Source of the DNA: Psococerastis gibbosa
Lineage: Eukaryota; Arthropoda; Insecta; Psocodea; Psocidae
DNA: 64,000 bases
Assembly (NCBI GenBank): GCA_963971405.1
Contig: OZ020489.1
Coordinates: 2,480,001 to 2,544,000 of the forward strand
Direction of reading: 5' to 3'
In this document: piece after piece, positions 9,958 through 20,635 of the stretch
How the letters are laid out: every line of letters starts with the position of its first letter
Position numbering within the stretch: the stretch's first letter is position 1
The notes under the pieces: model-generated
Databases searched by the model: none
The model's input: the letters and a program-made list of their open reading frames with translations, nothing else
Told to the model about the DNA's origin: nothing
Program-made: the position numbers and the translations under genes

Positions 9958-11352
9958 CTATCCGCTCCTTACACCTGGCAACTTATTGATTCGCACGTAA
10001 TCAAAGTACTCCTCCTTCAAAGTCCCTACATCCAGACCGTGGGACTCTGCGAAGTCAGCCAATTGGACCCACGTTAACCCCTCACCAATCTTGACCTCGG
10101 CCATTGCAAAATAATACGCCGGAATCCCTGTACTATTATTATTGTTCCCTTTAATTGCCTTGTGTTCGGCAGAACAATGTCGCGCCAAATTAAGAGTGTA
10201 ATAGAAGTTGTATTCTTCAAGTGGAGCAACACCGTAAGCGGCCGGAAATTTTCTCCGGAAATCACCCCTAATGCAACTAATTTCCATTAATTTCTTCACC
10301 AGGCGCTCCTTCTCTGCCTTAACCTCTGGCCTTGCGTGAACAAGTGTGTCGGAACCGAAAGCGAAACGCTCGGCTTCGCTGAATGATTTAAAGCCGTTGT
10401 AAGCGATACAACTCTGTATAGTGTGTTCAACAATTGGGTCACATTGAAGAGGAGCGAAGCAACTCCTGATTATGGCGTGTTTGTACGCCGGGTTAGCATT
10501 TCCTACGGCGCAGAGTCTCTCTAAAGCGGCTCGGGAAAACAGAAACTCTAAATGTACGCTTTCTGGTACGTTAGCAAGTGTTTTAAAATTATCCATACTC
10601 TGTTGTTGCCAGCACTCTTCGTAGTCTTCGGCGTTACCTTTTAGAAAGCGGTACGTCGCCACGTTCCTGTTATACAGCAGGTTCGTTTTTGTAAATAAGC
10701 CACCGTCGTACTGCAAATCAGAAGGGAAAGTTTTCAAATTTTTCATTATAGACACCAGCGACGAGAATTCTATCATCATATTGGGCAGGTGGGAACTCTC
10801 AACAGTCATGTACCACAGTGAGACAACTACTCCAAACCCATATTCATCCACTAACTCTGGCCGTACCTTATTGTCCGACAAAACATGTTTTACGAAACCT
10901 TTCGCGCTACTTACATTGGCAGGAATTTTTGTGTGTGGCGGAACTACCACTGACGGGCAAATTTGAGGAACATCTCGGGATTTGAAAAATTTCCACAAGT
11001 ATTCTGCTGTGGGTGAAAGGTTTTTCGCGACCGCCATCAGACTCAACATTTCTTGGCAGGTGCCCCTCTGTAGCACCACACATTTAGTGTCCTTGATGAT
11101 TTTCCACATTGCGGAATAATATAAGTTTCGCGTTATTTTAATTGAAAACGGAATAAGTTCACAGAGTGGTTTGAGCTCTTCGTCGGTTATGATTATGATG
11201 TAATGTTGTTTCATTACCAAATTGTCAACACCCGTTCTGTAGTAATAGGACTTCATTGGCTTCGCCGGGGCTTTTTCAAAGTATTGTCCGTCTATCTCTT
11301 GACTTTCCACCTGTCTTTTGGCCTTGAAATTAACTTTCCCAGAGCGATTCAT
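9958..11352 (-). CDS. Nucleoprotein-like family gene B (intronless)
   Basis: The frame is open up to 11409, but the ATG at 11352 starts MNRSGKVNFKAKRQ, which lines up with the starts of E (MNRTGHKINF) and F (MNRSGNKVKL), so I choose it; the product is about 464 aa. It has all the family landmarks: YIIIITDEELKP, KITRNLYYSAMWKI, TCQEMLSLMAVAKN, IPANVSSAKGFVKHVL, YGFGVVVSLWYMT, NLLYNRNVATY, RLCAVGNANPAYKHAI, FPAAYGVAPLEEY, GIPAYYFAMAEVKI. The patch from KCVVLQR to SLWYMT (genomic about 10800-11090) is almost identical in DNA to gene D, while the following segment is diverged, so gene conversion is likely. It is encoded in the same direction as A and divergently from D, E and F. The function is unknown. 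Confidence 0.75.
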   Translation of the reverse strand: MNRSGKVNFKAKRQVESQEIDGQYFEKAPAKPMKSYYYRTGVDNLVMKQHYIIIITDEELKPLCELIPFSIKITRNLYYSAMWKIIKDTKCVVLQRGTCQEMLSLMAVAKNLSPTAEYLWKFFKSRDVPQICPSVVVPPHTKIPANVSSAKGFVKHVLSDNKVRPELVDEYGFGVVVSLWYMTVESSHLPNMMIEFSSLVSIMKNLKTFPSDLQYDGGLFTKTNLLYNRNVATYRFLKGNAEDYEECWQQQSMDNFKTLANVPESVHLEFLFSRAALERLCAVGNANPAYKHAIIRSCFAPLQCDPIVEHTIQSCIAYNGFKSFSEAERFAFGSDTLVHARPEVKAEKERLVKKLMEISCIRGDFRRKFPAAYGVAPLEEYNFYYTLNLARHCSAEHKAIKGNNNNSTGIPAYYFAMAEVKIGEGLTWVQLADFAESHGLDVGTLKEEYFDYVRINKLPGVRSG

Positions 11353-11499
11353 TGTAGTGTTACAGTACGTTAAACACTTCCTTGCATTTGTCGAGGAAAT
11401 CAACGCCAAAATATTAATTATGTCATCGCAATTTTTATTATGGACCGAGCGTTACTATGTAGTATACAGATAAATTAAAATGGAACAAGCTATTCCAGA

Positions 11500-11712
11500 A
11501 CAGGTCAGTACTTGCCAATATCTGCTTCTGCCACTTGCGAAAGCGTGGTACTAGCGTTGCCTAATTTAGACTGATGCGAACTGTATTATATTAGAAGTTC
11601 TTTGGATGCGAACTAAATGAATAATAATGAAAAAAAATCTAAGAAGATCAACCGCGGCCTATTTGTTCGGATTTTCCTTTTCTACTATCTAACTGTGCAG
11701 TTCCTTTATTAC
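11500..11712 (-). promoter_or_regulatory. Conserved upstream module of family gene B
   Basis: On the minus strand: AACTGCACAGTTAGA, ACAAATAGGCCGCGG, TTATTCATTTAGTTCGC (partly duplicated here), GTACCACGCTTTCGCAAGTG and TATTGGCAAGTACTGACCTG. It has the same order of blocks as before A, D and F. A short internal duplication of the AGTTCGCAT block separates the two halves. Confidence 0.65.
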
Positions 11713-11984
11713 CGTTGTCCGTTAATTTAAAGCAAGTACCTATATCATCGTTCCTGAATTATATTAATTAGCTTACAGCATTAAGAAACAATTGGAGTGG
11801 GGAAAGCGTCATTTAAGACAGGAATGATGATTTGCTGGCGGCGGAGGGGGCGAGATATGGATGGAGGGGTGAACGCCTGTGACCGATTCCTCAAGGTTTG
11901 TCGAAGCGCGAGTATAGTAAAATGATGCCAGTACTGCCAAAGCTTTCGTGACAAGAGTGATGGCCCTATGTATGACATAGGCTG

Positions 11985-12375
11985 TCATAGTAGCAACAGG
12001 CCCAGTAACAGAACTTCCAAAAAACAAACTTCGAAGTATCCGTAGGCGGATGAAGGTTTCGACTGAAACAGTTGACAAAACGTTAAAAAGTTCACTGCAA
12101 GATGATTTAGGAGCGGTCCCCAACATCGCCTGGAAAGTAAATGTAAGGAATACTGGGCGGCACTTCCACCTACCAATGCATAGCGGGGCCGTGTGGTATT
12201 GCCAACGAAAATAGAATAGTTGGCGCCTATAACCATCATAAGTGGTGAAACGTAGGAGAAAATGGCAAAGGAAGCCACGTTGTAGGGCTCAGACATAAAA
12301 AAAATGAAGTAGCGGCAAATGAACGATTCAATAGGCAGGATCCGGCGCATTATTAAGTTTCTGCGCACTTGAGTC
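11985..12375. repeat. Dispersed repeat shared with 50850-51045
   Basis: Shared words include GGTGAAACGTAGG, GAGAAAATG/GAGAAATG, and TAAGTTTCTGCGCACTTGA / TAAGTTCTGCGCACTTGA at the right end. The 105- and 127-codon minus-strand frames across it follow the repeat and show no protein family, so they are not called as genes. Confidence 0.5.
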
Positions 12376-12695
12376 GCAATCTAAATAGGCAGGTAGCTTA
12401 ATTTGGATTAGTCCCGATTATGACCCGCTTAGGGCCCAATTGTAGCAGGTGGTTGCGAGGGCGGGTTCTGGCTACGGCCAGTACGGTCTTGACCAACCTT
12501 TCGATTCTGATTCATTGATTGTTCAGACCGTTGAAATTTTCATTGCACCGATTGTTGGGTCTATTATCAATTTACTCAGTTGACTCTTGGTTGAAGAGCC
12601 CTTACCTTGGCATCGTGTCTACCTCTACAGTAGGCTACCTACGGTAGGCATTAGGTTTCTCTTAATAATTTGGATATAGTTATAGTATAGTGTCC

Positions 12696-12776
12696 ATCAA
12701 GGCCGTAGCCAGAAATATTTTTTCCGGGGGGAAGGGGTCCAGCCCCCTGGACCCCCACTCTGGCTACGGCCATGGG
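12696..12776. repeat. Small foldback around a G/C-rich core
   Basis: GGCCGTAGCCAGA at the left pairs with TCTGGCTACGGCC at the right around a GGGGTCCAGCCCCCTGGACCCC core. The same word closes the units near 13920 and 14150. Confidence 0.6.
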
Positions 12777-13074
12777 GTCCATAGTATGATACGTGATAAG
12801 ATGTATTATTTAGTATTAGCTGCGGTCATACCAGCATAAGCATGCCGTTTAATAATAACTTAAACCTGTATTTTAAATATACACGGAATAATTTTAGAGT
12901 AATATGCCTTCTACAATTGTCTTATTTAGATTTTTAACCCCAGATATTACTAAACTAATAAAAAAATAATAATACTAAATTAATCGAAATATAGTTAAAA
13001 ATTTTAAAATTCCCGCTATTTTTCCTATAGAAACGTGAGGCATTCGACTAATGCCACGAGAACAGTTGACAGTT

Positions 13075-15012
13075 TTTAAAACAATGCAAACGTAAAACGA
13101 AAAAATGCTGGTCTTGATCCTTGTTCTGCGCATGCGTCAGGTCCAATAGAATTCTTGCGTAGTGACGTCACAGTAAGAGGGCGGAGCTAACACCGCATGC
13201 GCGATTGCGAAAATAATGTAAACAAAATCAGCTGTTCGGCCATTGGAGGATATGAAATGCATTGAGCGCTATTGAGTTTTACAGTTTTATGTTGTTATTA
13301 TTCATATTTCTAGCGTTAAGGTCAAGCATTGCTGCTATAGCTTGTTAAATAGTGATAGCCTACACCAGGACAGGACACATATGAGAGAGGTCCGAATTAT
13401 ATCGTTTCCCAAGCCACTGGAAAAAATTAAGAAATGCAAGTGGAGGTTGCATCTTTGTGGCACAACGAAGTCCACAATATTTAAAGTTACAAAATACACA
13501 TATATATGCATGGCCGTGCCCAGGAGGTGGTCCATGGGGTCCGCCCCCCCCAAATAAATTTCTGCAGATAAACCTGTAGACTATGGTTTGAAGAATTTAT
13601 CCATTAATTCATTAATAAATTACCGTACGTAAAAAATGTTTGGGACCCCCCCCCGAAATCATAACCTGGGAACAGCCTTGTATATATGTTCAAAACATTT
13701 AGTGGATCCTAGTGGGCCAACAAAAGATTTGCCAGATCCAATTGGACAGTCGATTGAGATTGAGGGGGAGTTCAACCTCCTTCCCCCCCCCCCGTGATGA
13801 AATGGCCCCCCTCCGTGATGAAATGGCTTGATACTAAATAGAATCGGATTTTGAGAGGAAAAATATAAAATACTATGTAGTATCCAATTAAATTTCTGAA
13901 CCCCCCCCCCCCCCCGAAAAATCCCGGCTACGGCCTTGATTGGGATCAATAATGTATATTAATATATATCGTCGTTACTTTCCAGTGGCCTTGCCCGTGC
14001 CCAGGCGGGTGGTCCATGGGGTCCGGACCCCCCCCCTCCCCGAAATAATTTTTTTATGTAAACCTGTATTGCTCGATGACCATTAATTCAATAATAAATT
14101 ACGTTAAAAAATGTTTGGACCCCCACCCCCGCCCGAAAAATCCTGGCTCCGGCCTTGATTTGGATCAATAATGTATATTAATATATATCGTCGTTACTTT
14201 CCAGTGGCCAGGCCCGTGCCCAGGTGAGTGGTCCATGGGGTCCGGACCCCCCCCCCCCGAAATAATTTTTTATGTAAACCTGTATTGCTTGATGACCATT
14301 AATACAATAATAAATTACGTTAAAAAATGTTTGGACCCCCCCCCCCCAAAAAACAAAAGCAAACGGCCTGTGGCCCTACGAAAATTAACTGCTTTGGTGC
14401 TCAGATACTAAATTGAATTCTAGTGATAGTATTATGGAGAGACAATAACCCTCTTTACGCTACTAATATTTACAAACAAAATGATAGGCTAGCGTGTCGA
14501 CAGCCCAGCCGACTAGGCTATATTTCATGGTAGTTGTGCAGTAAAGTTGTATGGTTGTATGGTTATGGTAATAAATCATTACTAATACATTAATTGTAAT
14601 ATGTATAAGCAAGCTTAGGCTCACATACCCATTTAAAAATCTGTTCTGCCCTCGCGGAAGCATCAGAACCAATGAAATAATATTAGATACACTAGTAAAT
14701 AATATTTTTCGACAATTATTTGCAGCTACTTCGCCGCAATTTTTTGTCAGTACCCGCGCAAGTATTGAAGGAACATATAAATAGCACTAATTTGCCGTTT
14801 AAAAGCGAAAATTTCTTAAAATAAAATAATTTTCATTGGAAAGTCTATACACTCCATGTTAAAATGAGGGGGTGATGTCCGAGAATCAGGGGTATTCCTC
14901 CCTTTCCGACAGCCCGCCATCTTTGTTTTACCTGCGCAAGAACTCCATTGGACTGACGCATGCGCAGAACAAGGATCAAGGCCAGCATTTAAGTTTTCGT
15001 AATGTAAAACGC
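13075..15012. mobile_element. Region bounded by an inverted repeat of about 60-90 bp
   Basis: The left arm (about 13085-13165) carries CTTGATCCTTGTTCTGCGCA and TGCGTCAGGTCCAATAGAAT. The right arm (about 14930-15010) carries the reverse complement with few changes. The interior, near 13300-14700, holds only tandem repeats and AT-rich DNA, with no transposase. It may be a large non-autonomous terminal-inverted-repeat element. I could not define its exact ends or a target duplication. Confidence 0.5.
13510..14352. repeat. Tandem repeat of about 220 bp, three units
   Basis: GTGGTCCATGGGGTCCG recurs near 13528, 14009 and 14228. TTGGATCAATAATGTATATT or its near match recurs at about 13938 and 14157. 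Each unit contains two poly-C tracts. The last two units are close to identical; the first is diverged and interrupted. Confidence 0.8.
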
Positions 15013-15138
15013 CCGCCATATTGGAATTGGAATTGAAATTTTTATTTTTTAATAAACAAATTAAAAAATATATTTTTATTTTTTAAAGTATTTTCTAGTA
15101 TACCTAGTATAGTGTTATTACAGTCGTATGCACGGTAT

Positions 15139-15835
15139 TTGATCATTTTTACGAAGAAGCCAGGTAAACGCGCGTGTAGCAGCCGAGTACTTTGACAAAA
15201 TGACGGAACTTTCCAAAACTGAGGACAAAACTTTGGACGTTGCCGATACCATAAAAGAGGTAAGCACCTCTAGCATGGTAATTCCAAAGATTCCCGGCGG
15301 CGTAGGCAGCGCTAAAGGTTTTCTAAAGATGGCACTTTCAACAGGTGACACAATCCCACCTGAATTAGTTGAAGAGTATGGTTTTGGTGTTATCATGTCA
15401 ATGTGGTACATGACAACTGAGTCGAAGCATTTACCTTTGATGATGATGGAATTCTCATCGCTGATGGATCGCGATGAGAGCTATATGGCATTTTCTACAA
15501 CCTACCACTACGAAGCATTTCCCTTGAATAGAAAGAATCTCATGTACAACTGCCATATGGCGACATATTTCTTCTTTAAGCAGACGACCGATGGCTACGA
15601 TGAGGCGGTTGTTGAGTGTAGTCAAGAGCATGGTGAAAATGAGACAGACCCTGCGGAAAAAGTTGCTCCGATGTTTACTGGCCCTGGCATAGAGCGGCTG
15701 TGCGCGCTTTCAATTGCCAATCCAAAGTATAGAGAGGCCATTGTTCGCTGCTGCTTTATACCCTTGAAACACGACAGGCTGGTGAATTACACCATTCAAG
15801 CGCTTCAAAATGAATGTCAACTCATCATTCCGTAA
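15139..15835 (+). pseudogene. Nucleoprotein-like family gene C, truncated at both ends
   Basis: The frame is open from about 15139 (after a TGA) to the TAA at 15833-15835; the first ATG is at 15200 (211 codons). Homology to the family starts upstream of that ATG with VAAEYF. It continues through GSAKGFLKMAL, YGFGVIMSMWYMTTES, HLPLMMMEFSSL, NLMYNCHMATYFFF, RLCALSIANPKYREAIVR and CCFIPLKHD, then stops shortly after NYTIQAL. The TCQEML-type N-terminal third and the whole C-terminal FPAAYG to YYFAMAE half are missing. The residues look closer to G than to the A/B/D/E/F group. It could still be translated as a short protein, but I read it as a decayed copy. Confidence 0.65.
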
Positions 15836-17340
15836 GAATAAAAAAAAATAGGGTTATTCCCACCAAGTAGATTAGTCCTTCGTTCAATCCAGCTGGGTGC
15901 TACCCGCAGGTGAGCTTGGGTACCGTAACAGATAGCCCAATATCCTTTGATGAATAATGAATAAGCTTTGATTTATTTAGCCCAATATCATTTAAAGCAT
16001 CATGGCACTCACCTGAAACCGAACTGACTCTTAATTTACTATTAATAATCCCTTAAATCGTACAATTTATTCGAAGTATAGCCCCACTATTAAAAGACAG
16101 AAGTTCTTGTAACTTTCGTCTGTCCAAAGGGTCCAAGCTTACCTCGCATTTGCACTCAGCGCAGCAATAATTCTTCCTACTTGGTGGAACCACCTTTAAT
16201 TGAAGACTGACGATGAAAACTAAAGACTGTTAAACTAAAATGGAATGTATTGTCACCAATAGCACAATAATTTTATACTAGTACTTTTACATTTTAATTT
16301 GGAGGATCATTATAGGAACATTTATTGACTCAAATTGTTTTTTTTTTTTTCGGTTACAAAGTCCATCCGAATTGTACCACTATCCATTTTTTTTTTCTTT
16401 GTAACAAAGAAAATTTTACGGGAAATATTGGTCGTAGAGCTATCAATAAAGCGATTTCAAAATATTATGCAAACAAAGGATGCCTAGGTATTCCCGACTA
16501 AATTATTTAATTCCTTTAGATACACACCCGCAAAGATGTGAAAATGATCTCATACAAGATAGGCTACTAGTTTTCGTACTAAATTTGCTTTTTTGCGCCT
16601 GAGAAATAGGTCTAAAAGACATTATCAGTAGCCGTCATTAGTGAGATTTTTGTGAATGACCAAGTATTTTTATTAGATGTTCATAATTTTGCGGCTGTAG
16701 AACAAGGAATTAATTAATTTCGTAATAAAATAGGTACTGTCATTAAGAATCAACCGGATGGGCAAAAGCATTATAAGTGTAAAAATCAAATGTTTCATGA
16801 AATATCAAATGTAGAGTTGTCAACAATATCAGGACAAATATAACTTGGAAATTTTGGAATCGAATAGAATAGATTATATTGGTCAGGGAAATAGAACAAT
16901 ACAATACACAAAATATATAACACTCAAGTCTAACGTTAACATTGCAACAAACTATGTATGATGTGTGGTATGTACCTCTTTCTAACGCAGATTGGCCACA
17001 ATAATTGAATTTGATTTGTACAAAACGATTGGTGTGGTGGTCCTGAGTAAGGAGTTTAAGAACTGTGGCCAATTAGTATTATTGAAGGCCACTTGTCATA
17101 CATCGAAATGTAGGGGTGCATTTCTGCTAAATTAACGGCTGTAATTTTATTGTGACCGCTCTACGATCGATATCTCCTGAAAATCGAGTTGTACAACAAC
17201 TCATTTACTCCGATTTGCTCCACCGATTGTCGATAGTTAAGGAAAGCGTGGAAGTAGCACACATTTTCTGTATCCTCGTCAGTTTTCCAGAACTAATGCT
17301 TCCAAGCGACTGAAATCAGGTTAATAGCTATAAAAAAAGA
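15836..17340. other. Intergenic, old repeat relics only
   Basis: No gene is supported. Two stretches (about 16355-16445 on the minus strand and 17080-17175 on the plus) carry relic family Y, with words such as GGCCAC, ATCGAAATGTAG and CTCTACGATCGATAT. The 109-codon minus-strand frame at 16743-17072 has no recognisable family. Confidence 0.5.
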
Positions 17341-17349
17341 CTACTACAA

Positions 17350-17880
17350 ATGCGATAATGTAGAGTAGTGGTACAGACTCAGACTTTTGTTGTTGGTTCG
17401 AGTCCCATACTTGCTACTTTTCCTGTCCATGCTTCGGAGGGCATGTAAAGCAGGCGGTTCTTGGCCGTTTATTTTGGTTGTTTCATCGAAATATCTCAAA
17501 GATGCTAGCACTTCTGGGAATCCATTAGCAACAGAGTGGAAGACGCCTACCTGGCCGCTCATGGTTATGATACTGTAGTGCTGCAATATTGTACACATAC
17601 ACGTGTATGTATTATAACTCTCTGCTTTAGTTGATCTATCTCAATATCCAATAGCAATCCATTAGGCGGGTATTCCACCGACGTCAATAGTGATAGTGTT
17701 GGTGTTATTGACGTGATAGCAGATATTTTTAGACTGTCTTTAATGTCTGCTACCACGTCAATACCACCAGTATTATCACTATTGACGTCGGTGGAATAAC
17801 CGCCTTAGCAACAGAGCGGAAGACGCCAAACTGGCCGCTCATGATGGTAGGTATTATAATTCTACTTTAAATAAAGAAAT
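17350..17880 (+). repeat. tRNA-derived SINE interrupted by a MITE
   Basis: Head GTAGAGTAGTGGTACAGACTC and B box GGTTCGAGTCCC, then GCTTCGGAGGGCATGTAAAG. The body includes CCATTAGCAACAGAGTGGAA, part of which is repeated on the far side of the MITE at 17665-17804. Confidence 0.8.
17665..17804. mobile_element. Harbinger-like foldback MITE with TTA target duplication
   Basis: The ends GGCGGGTATTCCACCGACGT and its reverse complement form nearly full-length arms around TTTTAGACTGTCTTTAA. TTA flanks both sides (17662-17664 and 17805-17807). Joining the flanks recreates the uninterrupted SINE word CCATTAGCAACAGAG seen at 17521-17535. A 3-bp TWA duplication is typical of PIF/Harbinger-type elements. 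Confidence 0.85.
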
Positions 17881-17889
17881 ATTGACTTT

Positions 17890-18078
17890 TTGATCCATTA
17901 CTAAGCCAATCTAGCAGTGTTACGGCTATGAAGCCCTCACTTACACTCAACTAGGAAAGCCCGGGACCGCCTGCTTTACATGCCCACTGAAGCATGGCAA
18001 GAAAATGTAGCCATGGGACTCGAACCAACAACCTTTCGGGTGAAAGTAGGAGTCTGCACCACTACTCTACATGTCCTG
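17890..18078 (-). repeat. tRNA-derived SINE
   Basis: On the minus strand: ATGTAGAGTAGTGGTGCAGA head, GTTCGAGTCCCATGG B box, CCATGCTTCAGTGGGCATG, then TTCCTAGTTGAGTGTAAG tail. It has a complete layout with moderate divergence. Confidence 0.8.
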
Positions 18079-18127
18079 ATGGTTAAATGCTTAAATGCTC
18101 TCAATACCTCAGTGACCAGGTAAACAA

Positions 18128-18312
18128 CAACTAACTGCGCAGTCAGAGAATTCGGAAAATTCGGACGAATAGGCCGTGGTCGTTACTAGGCTTTGATTAC
18201 TTTATTTAAAGTTATATAGTTCGCGCGCCTGGGAAAAAAGCTATGATAGTGCCACGCTTTTACCAGTGGTTGGAGCGTATACTGGCAAGTACTGGCCTGC
18301 TCCCGTTAGTTC
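18128..18312 (+). promoter_or_regulatory. Conserved upstream module of family gene D
   Basis: AACTGCGCAGTCAGAG, GACGAATAGGCCGTGGTCG, TTTGATTACTTTATTTAAAG, AGTTCGCGCGCC, GTGCCACGCTTTTACCAGTG and TACTGGCAAGTACTGGCCTG occur in this order, ending about 110 bp before the ATG. CTGCGCAG is a perfect 8-bp palindrome. Confidence 0.7.
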
Positions 18313-18422
18313 CAATAGGTCAGTGAATATTTATTATTGACATTTTCGAGTTGATTTCCTCGATATATTCAATCAAGTGTATAATGTACTACAAAAATTA
18401 ATCTTTTAACCATAATGTTAAT

Positions 18423-19784
18423 ATGGAAACCACAGGGCAAGCTAAAAGTCAAAAGATATCAGATGGCCCATTCTCCGAGGAAAACCAGACGAAGTCAAAG
18501 CAGTCCTTCCATTATAGAACGAGTGTTGACAATTTGGTAATGAAACAACATTACTTAATAATCATAACCGATCAACAGCTCAAACCACTCAATGAACTTA
18601 TTCCATTTTCATTTAAAATAACGCGAAATTTATATTATTCCGCAATGTGGAAAATCATCAAAGAGACGAAATGTGTCGTGCTACAGAGGAACACCTGTCA
18701 AGAAATGTTGAGTCTGATGGCGGTCGCGAAAAACCTTTCACCCACAGCAGAATACTTGTGGAAATTTTTCAAATCCCGAGATGTTCCTCAAATTTGCCCG
18801 TCAGTGGTAGTTCCGTCACACACAAAAATCCCTGCCAATGTAAGTAGCTCGAAAGGTTTCGTCAAACATGTTTTGTCGGACAATAAGGTACGGCCAGAGT
18901 TAGTGGATGAATATGGGTTCGGAGTAGTTGTCTCTCTGTGGTACATGACTCTTGAGAGTGAACGCATACCCAATTTGATGATGGAATTCTCGTCGTTGGT
19001 TTCTCTTATGAAAAATTTGATAACTTACCCTTCTGACTTGAAATCAGACGGCGACTTATTTAGAGAGGCGAACCTGGTGTATAACAGAACTGTAGCGACG
19101 ATCAACTTTTTTAAAGATTACGCCGAACCCTTGGATGAACCGGAACCTGGTGCCTGGAAACTATTTGCTAAAGTACCGGACGGCGTGCATTTAAGGCTGA
19201 TGTTTTCCCATGCTGCTTTAGATAGACTGTGCGCCGTAGGAAATGCTAACCCGGCGTACAAACACGCCATAGTCAGGGGTTGCTTTGCTCCCCTTCAGCT
19301 CGACCCAATCGTTCGATTCACTTCAGCAACTTGCCACGCTTACAATGGCTTCAAATCGTTGGGCGAAGCGTTTTGTTTTTCCTTCGGTTCCATAACGCTT
19401 GTCCACACGAGGCCTGAGGTTCGGGCCGAGAAATGCCACATCGAGCGGAAATTATTGGAAATTATTAGTATTGGCGCTTCCTTCCCAGAATCATTTCCTG
19501 CCGCTTATGGCGTTGCTCCACTTGAAGAATACATCATTTATTACACTCTTACTTTGGCGCGACATTGTTCTGGCAAACACAATGCAATTAAAGGGAACAA
19601 TAATAATAGTACAGGGATTCCGGATTATTATTTTGCAATGGCCGAGGTTGACATAGCTGACGGGATGACGAGGACCGCATTGAGCGATTTCGCTGAGTCC
19701 CACGGTCTAGATCTAGAGATCATAGCGGAGGAATACAATACATACGCGCTTAGCAATAACTTGCCAAGTCTACGGATCGCATAA
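18423..19784 (+). CDS. Nucleoprotein-like family gene D (intronless, 453 aa)
   Basis: One open frame from ATG to TAA. Landmarks by residue: LIIITDQQLKP 45-55; KITRNLYYSAMWKIIKETK 65-83; TCQEMLSL 91-98; ICPSVVVP 124-131; KIPANVSSSKGF 135-146; YGFGVVVSLWYM 164-175; MMEFSSLVS 186-194; NLVYNRTVAT 217-226; a variable patch 228-250; RLCAVGNANPAYKHAIVRG 268-286; CFAPLQ 287-292; FPAAYGVAPLEEY 358-370; YYFAMAEVDIADG 402-414; EEYNTYALSNNLPSL at the end. There is no signal peptide, membrane helix or known catalytic motif. The 3' flank (AAGATCGTAG...GGCGGCAT) matches that of E, so the duplicated unit included the 3' UTR. It shares a converted patch with B. Role unknown; if derived from a viral nucleoprotein it may bind RNA or interfere with related viruses, which is speculation. 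Confidence 0.78.
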   Translation: METTGQAKSQKISDGPFSEENQTKSKQSFHYRTSVDNLVMKQHYLIIITDQQLKPLNELIPFSFKITRNLYYSAMWKIIKETKCVVLQRNTCQEMLSLMAVAKNLSPTAEYLWKFFKSRDVPQICPSVVVPSHTKIPANVSSSKGFVKHVLSDNKVRPELVDEYGFGVVVSLWYMTLESERIPNLMMEFSSLVSLMKNLITYPSDLKSDGDLFREANLVYNRTVATINFFKDYAEPLDEPEPGAWKLFAKVPDGVHLRLMFSHAALDRLCAVGNANPAYKHAIVRGCFAPLQLDPIVRFTSATCHAYNGFKSLGEAFCFSFGSITLVHTRPEVRAEKCHIERKLLEIISIGASFPESFPAAYGVAPLEEYIIYYTLTLARHCSGKHNAIKGNNNNSTGIPDYYFAMAEVDIADGMTRTALSDFAESHGLDLEIIAEEYNTYALSNNLPSLRIA

Positions 19785-20084
19785 GATCGTAGACGATAAG
19801 AAAAGGCGGCATTTTTTTAAAAAATAGGATGATTATATACAGTACTTGCAACTTTATGTACGGTAACTGAAGTTTCGACCGCAATGTACATTATTTTTAT
19901 TTTTATTGTAAAAAATAACATATAAAAACATACAAATAATGTATTCGATGGAATCCCCTTCTAAGAGCATACCTTAGTGGAAATGTTGCTCTACATTTTG
20001 ATACACAGCATATGTGTACTACACCGATTGGTTACAACTATTGCGAAGTTGATTAATTACTGTACTGCGATATAAACGATTGAC

Positions 20085-20180
20085 GTAGACGGCCGCATGT
20101 CGAAATGTAGAGGAATTAATTTAATTTGATTGATCGACTACCCAATTAATTGTGTAATTGGACTTGGTACAAAAAACGCG
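20085..20180 (+). repeat. Relic repeat family Y
   Basis: GACGGCCGCATGTCGAAATGTAGAGG followed by a TTGG-TACAA end. Other members are near 9620-9680, 17080-17175, 33945-34055, 38905-38990, 44070-44175 and 61825-61940, with inverted members at 16355-16445 and 43815-43925. Age and origin are unknown. Confidence 0.5.
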
Positions 20181-20635
20181 TAGCGGCCGATTCCTCTAAA
20201 GACTGAGATTTCCAACTGTTCTGGAACCAAGTTTTTTAATTAATTTAATACTTATTAGTACTATCCTAAGCTTCCATTCGTTCTTTTTTAACATTAACAG
20301 TGACAAAAGTGCTGAAACGTACGATTATAAGATATTATACTATGTAACTATGTCTCATGTACAATTATACAGTAAAACTCGTTAGCAGGCTATAAGTTGA
20401 GTTGCAGCGTCGCAGGGCACACAAATTTAGTCATTACCCTACCAATATTTAAGTCTTTATCTTTCTTTTCTTTTTTTTAAGAAACCTATATAGATTTCAG
20501 CAGCTTCCTACGGATATAAGAAAATAAAATCAAACTGTATTTGTAGTTTTAGAAAACATGATTGCAAGTTAGCCGGCTTTCGCTTAAGTAGGTACTATTT
20601 CATTTAAATTAACTGATAGAGATATTAGTCTAAGT

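Noticed and set aside
11809-12368. 105- and 127-codon minus-strand frames near 12 kb
   Set aside because: They lie in a dispersed repeat shared with 50850-51045 and show no protein family or splice structure.
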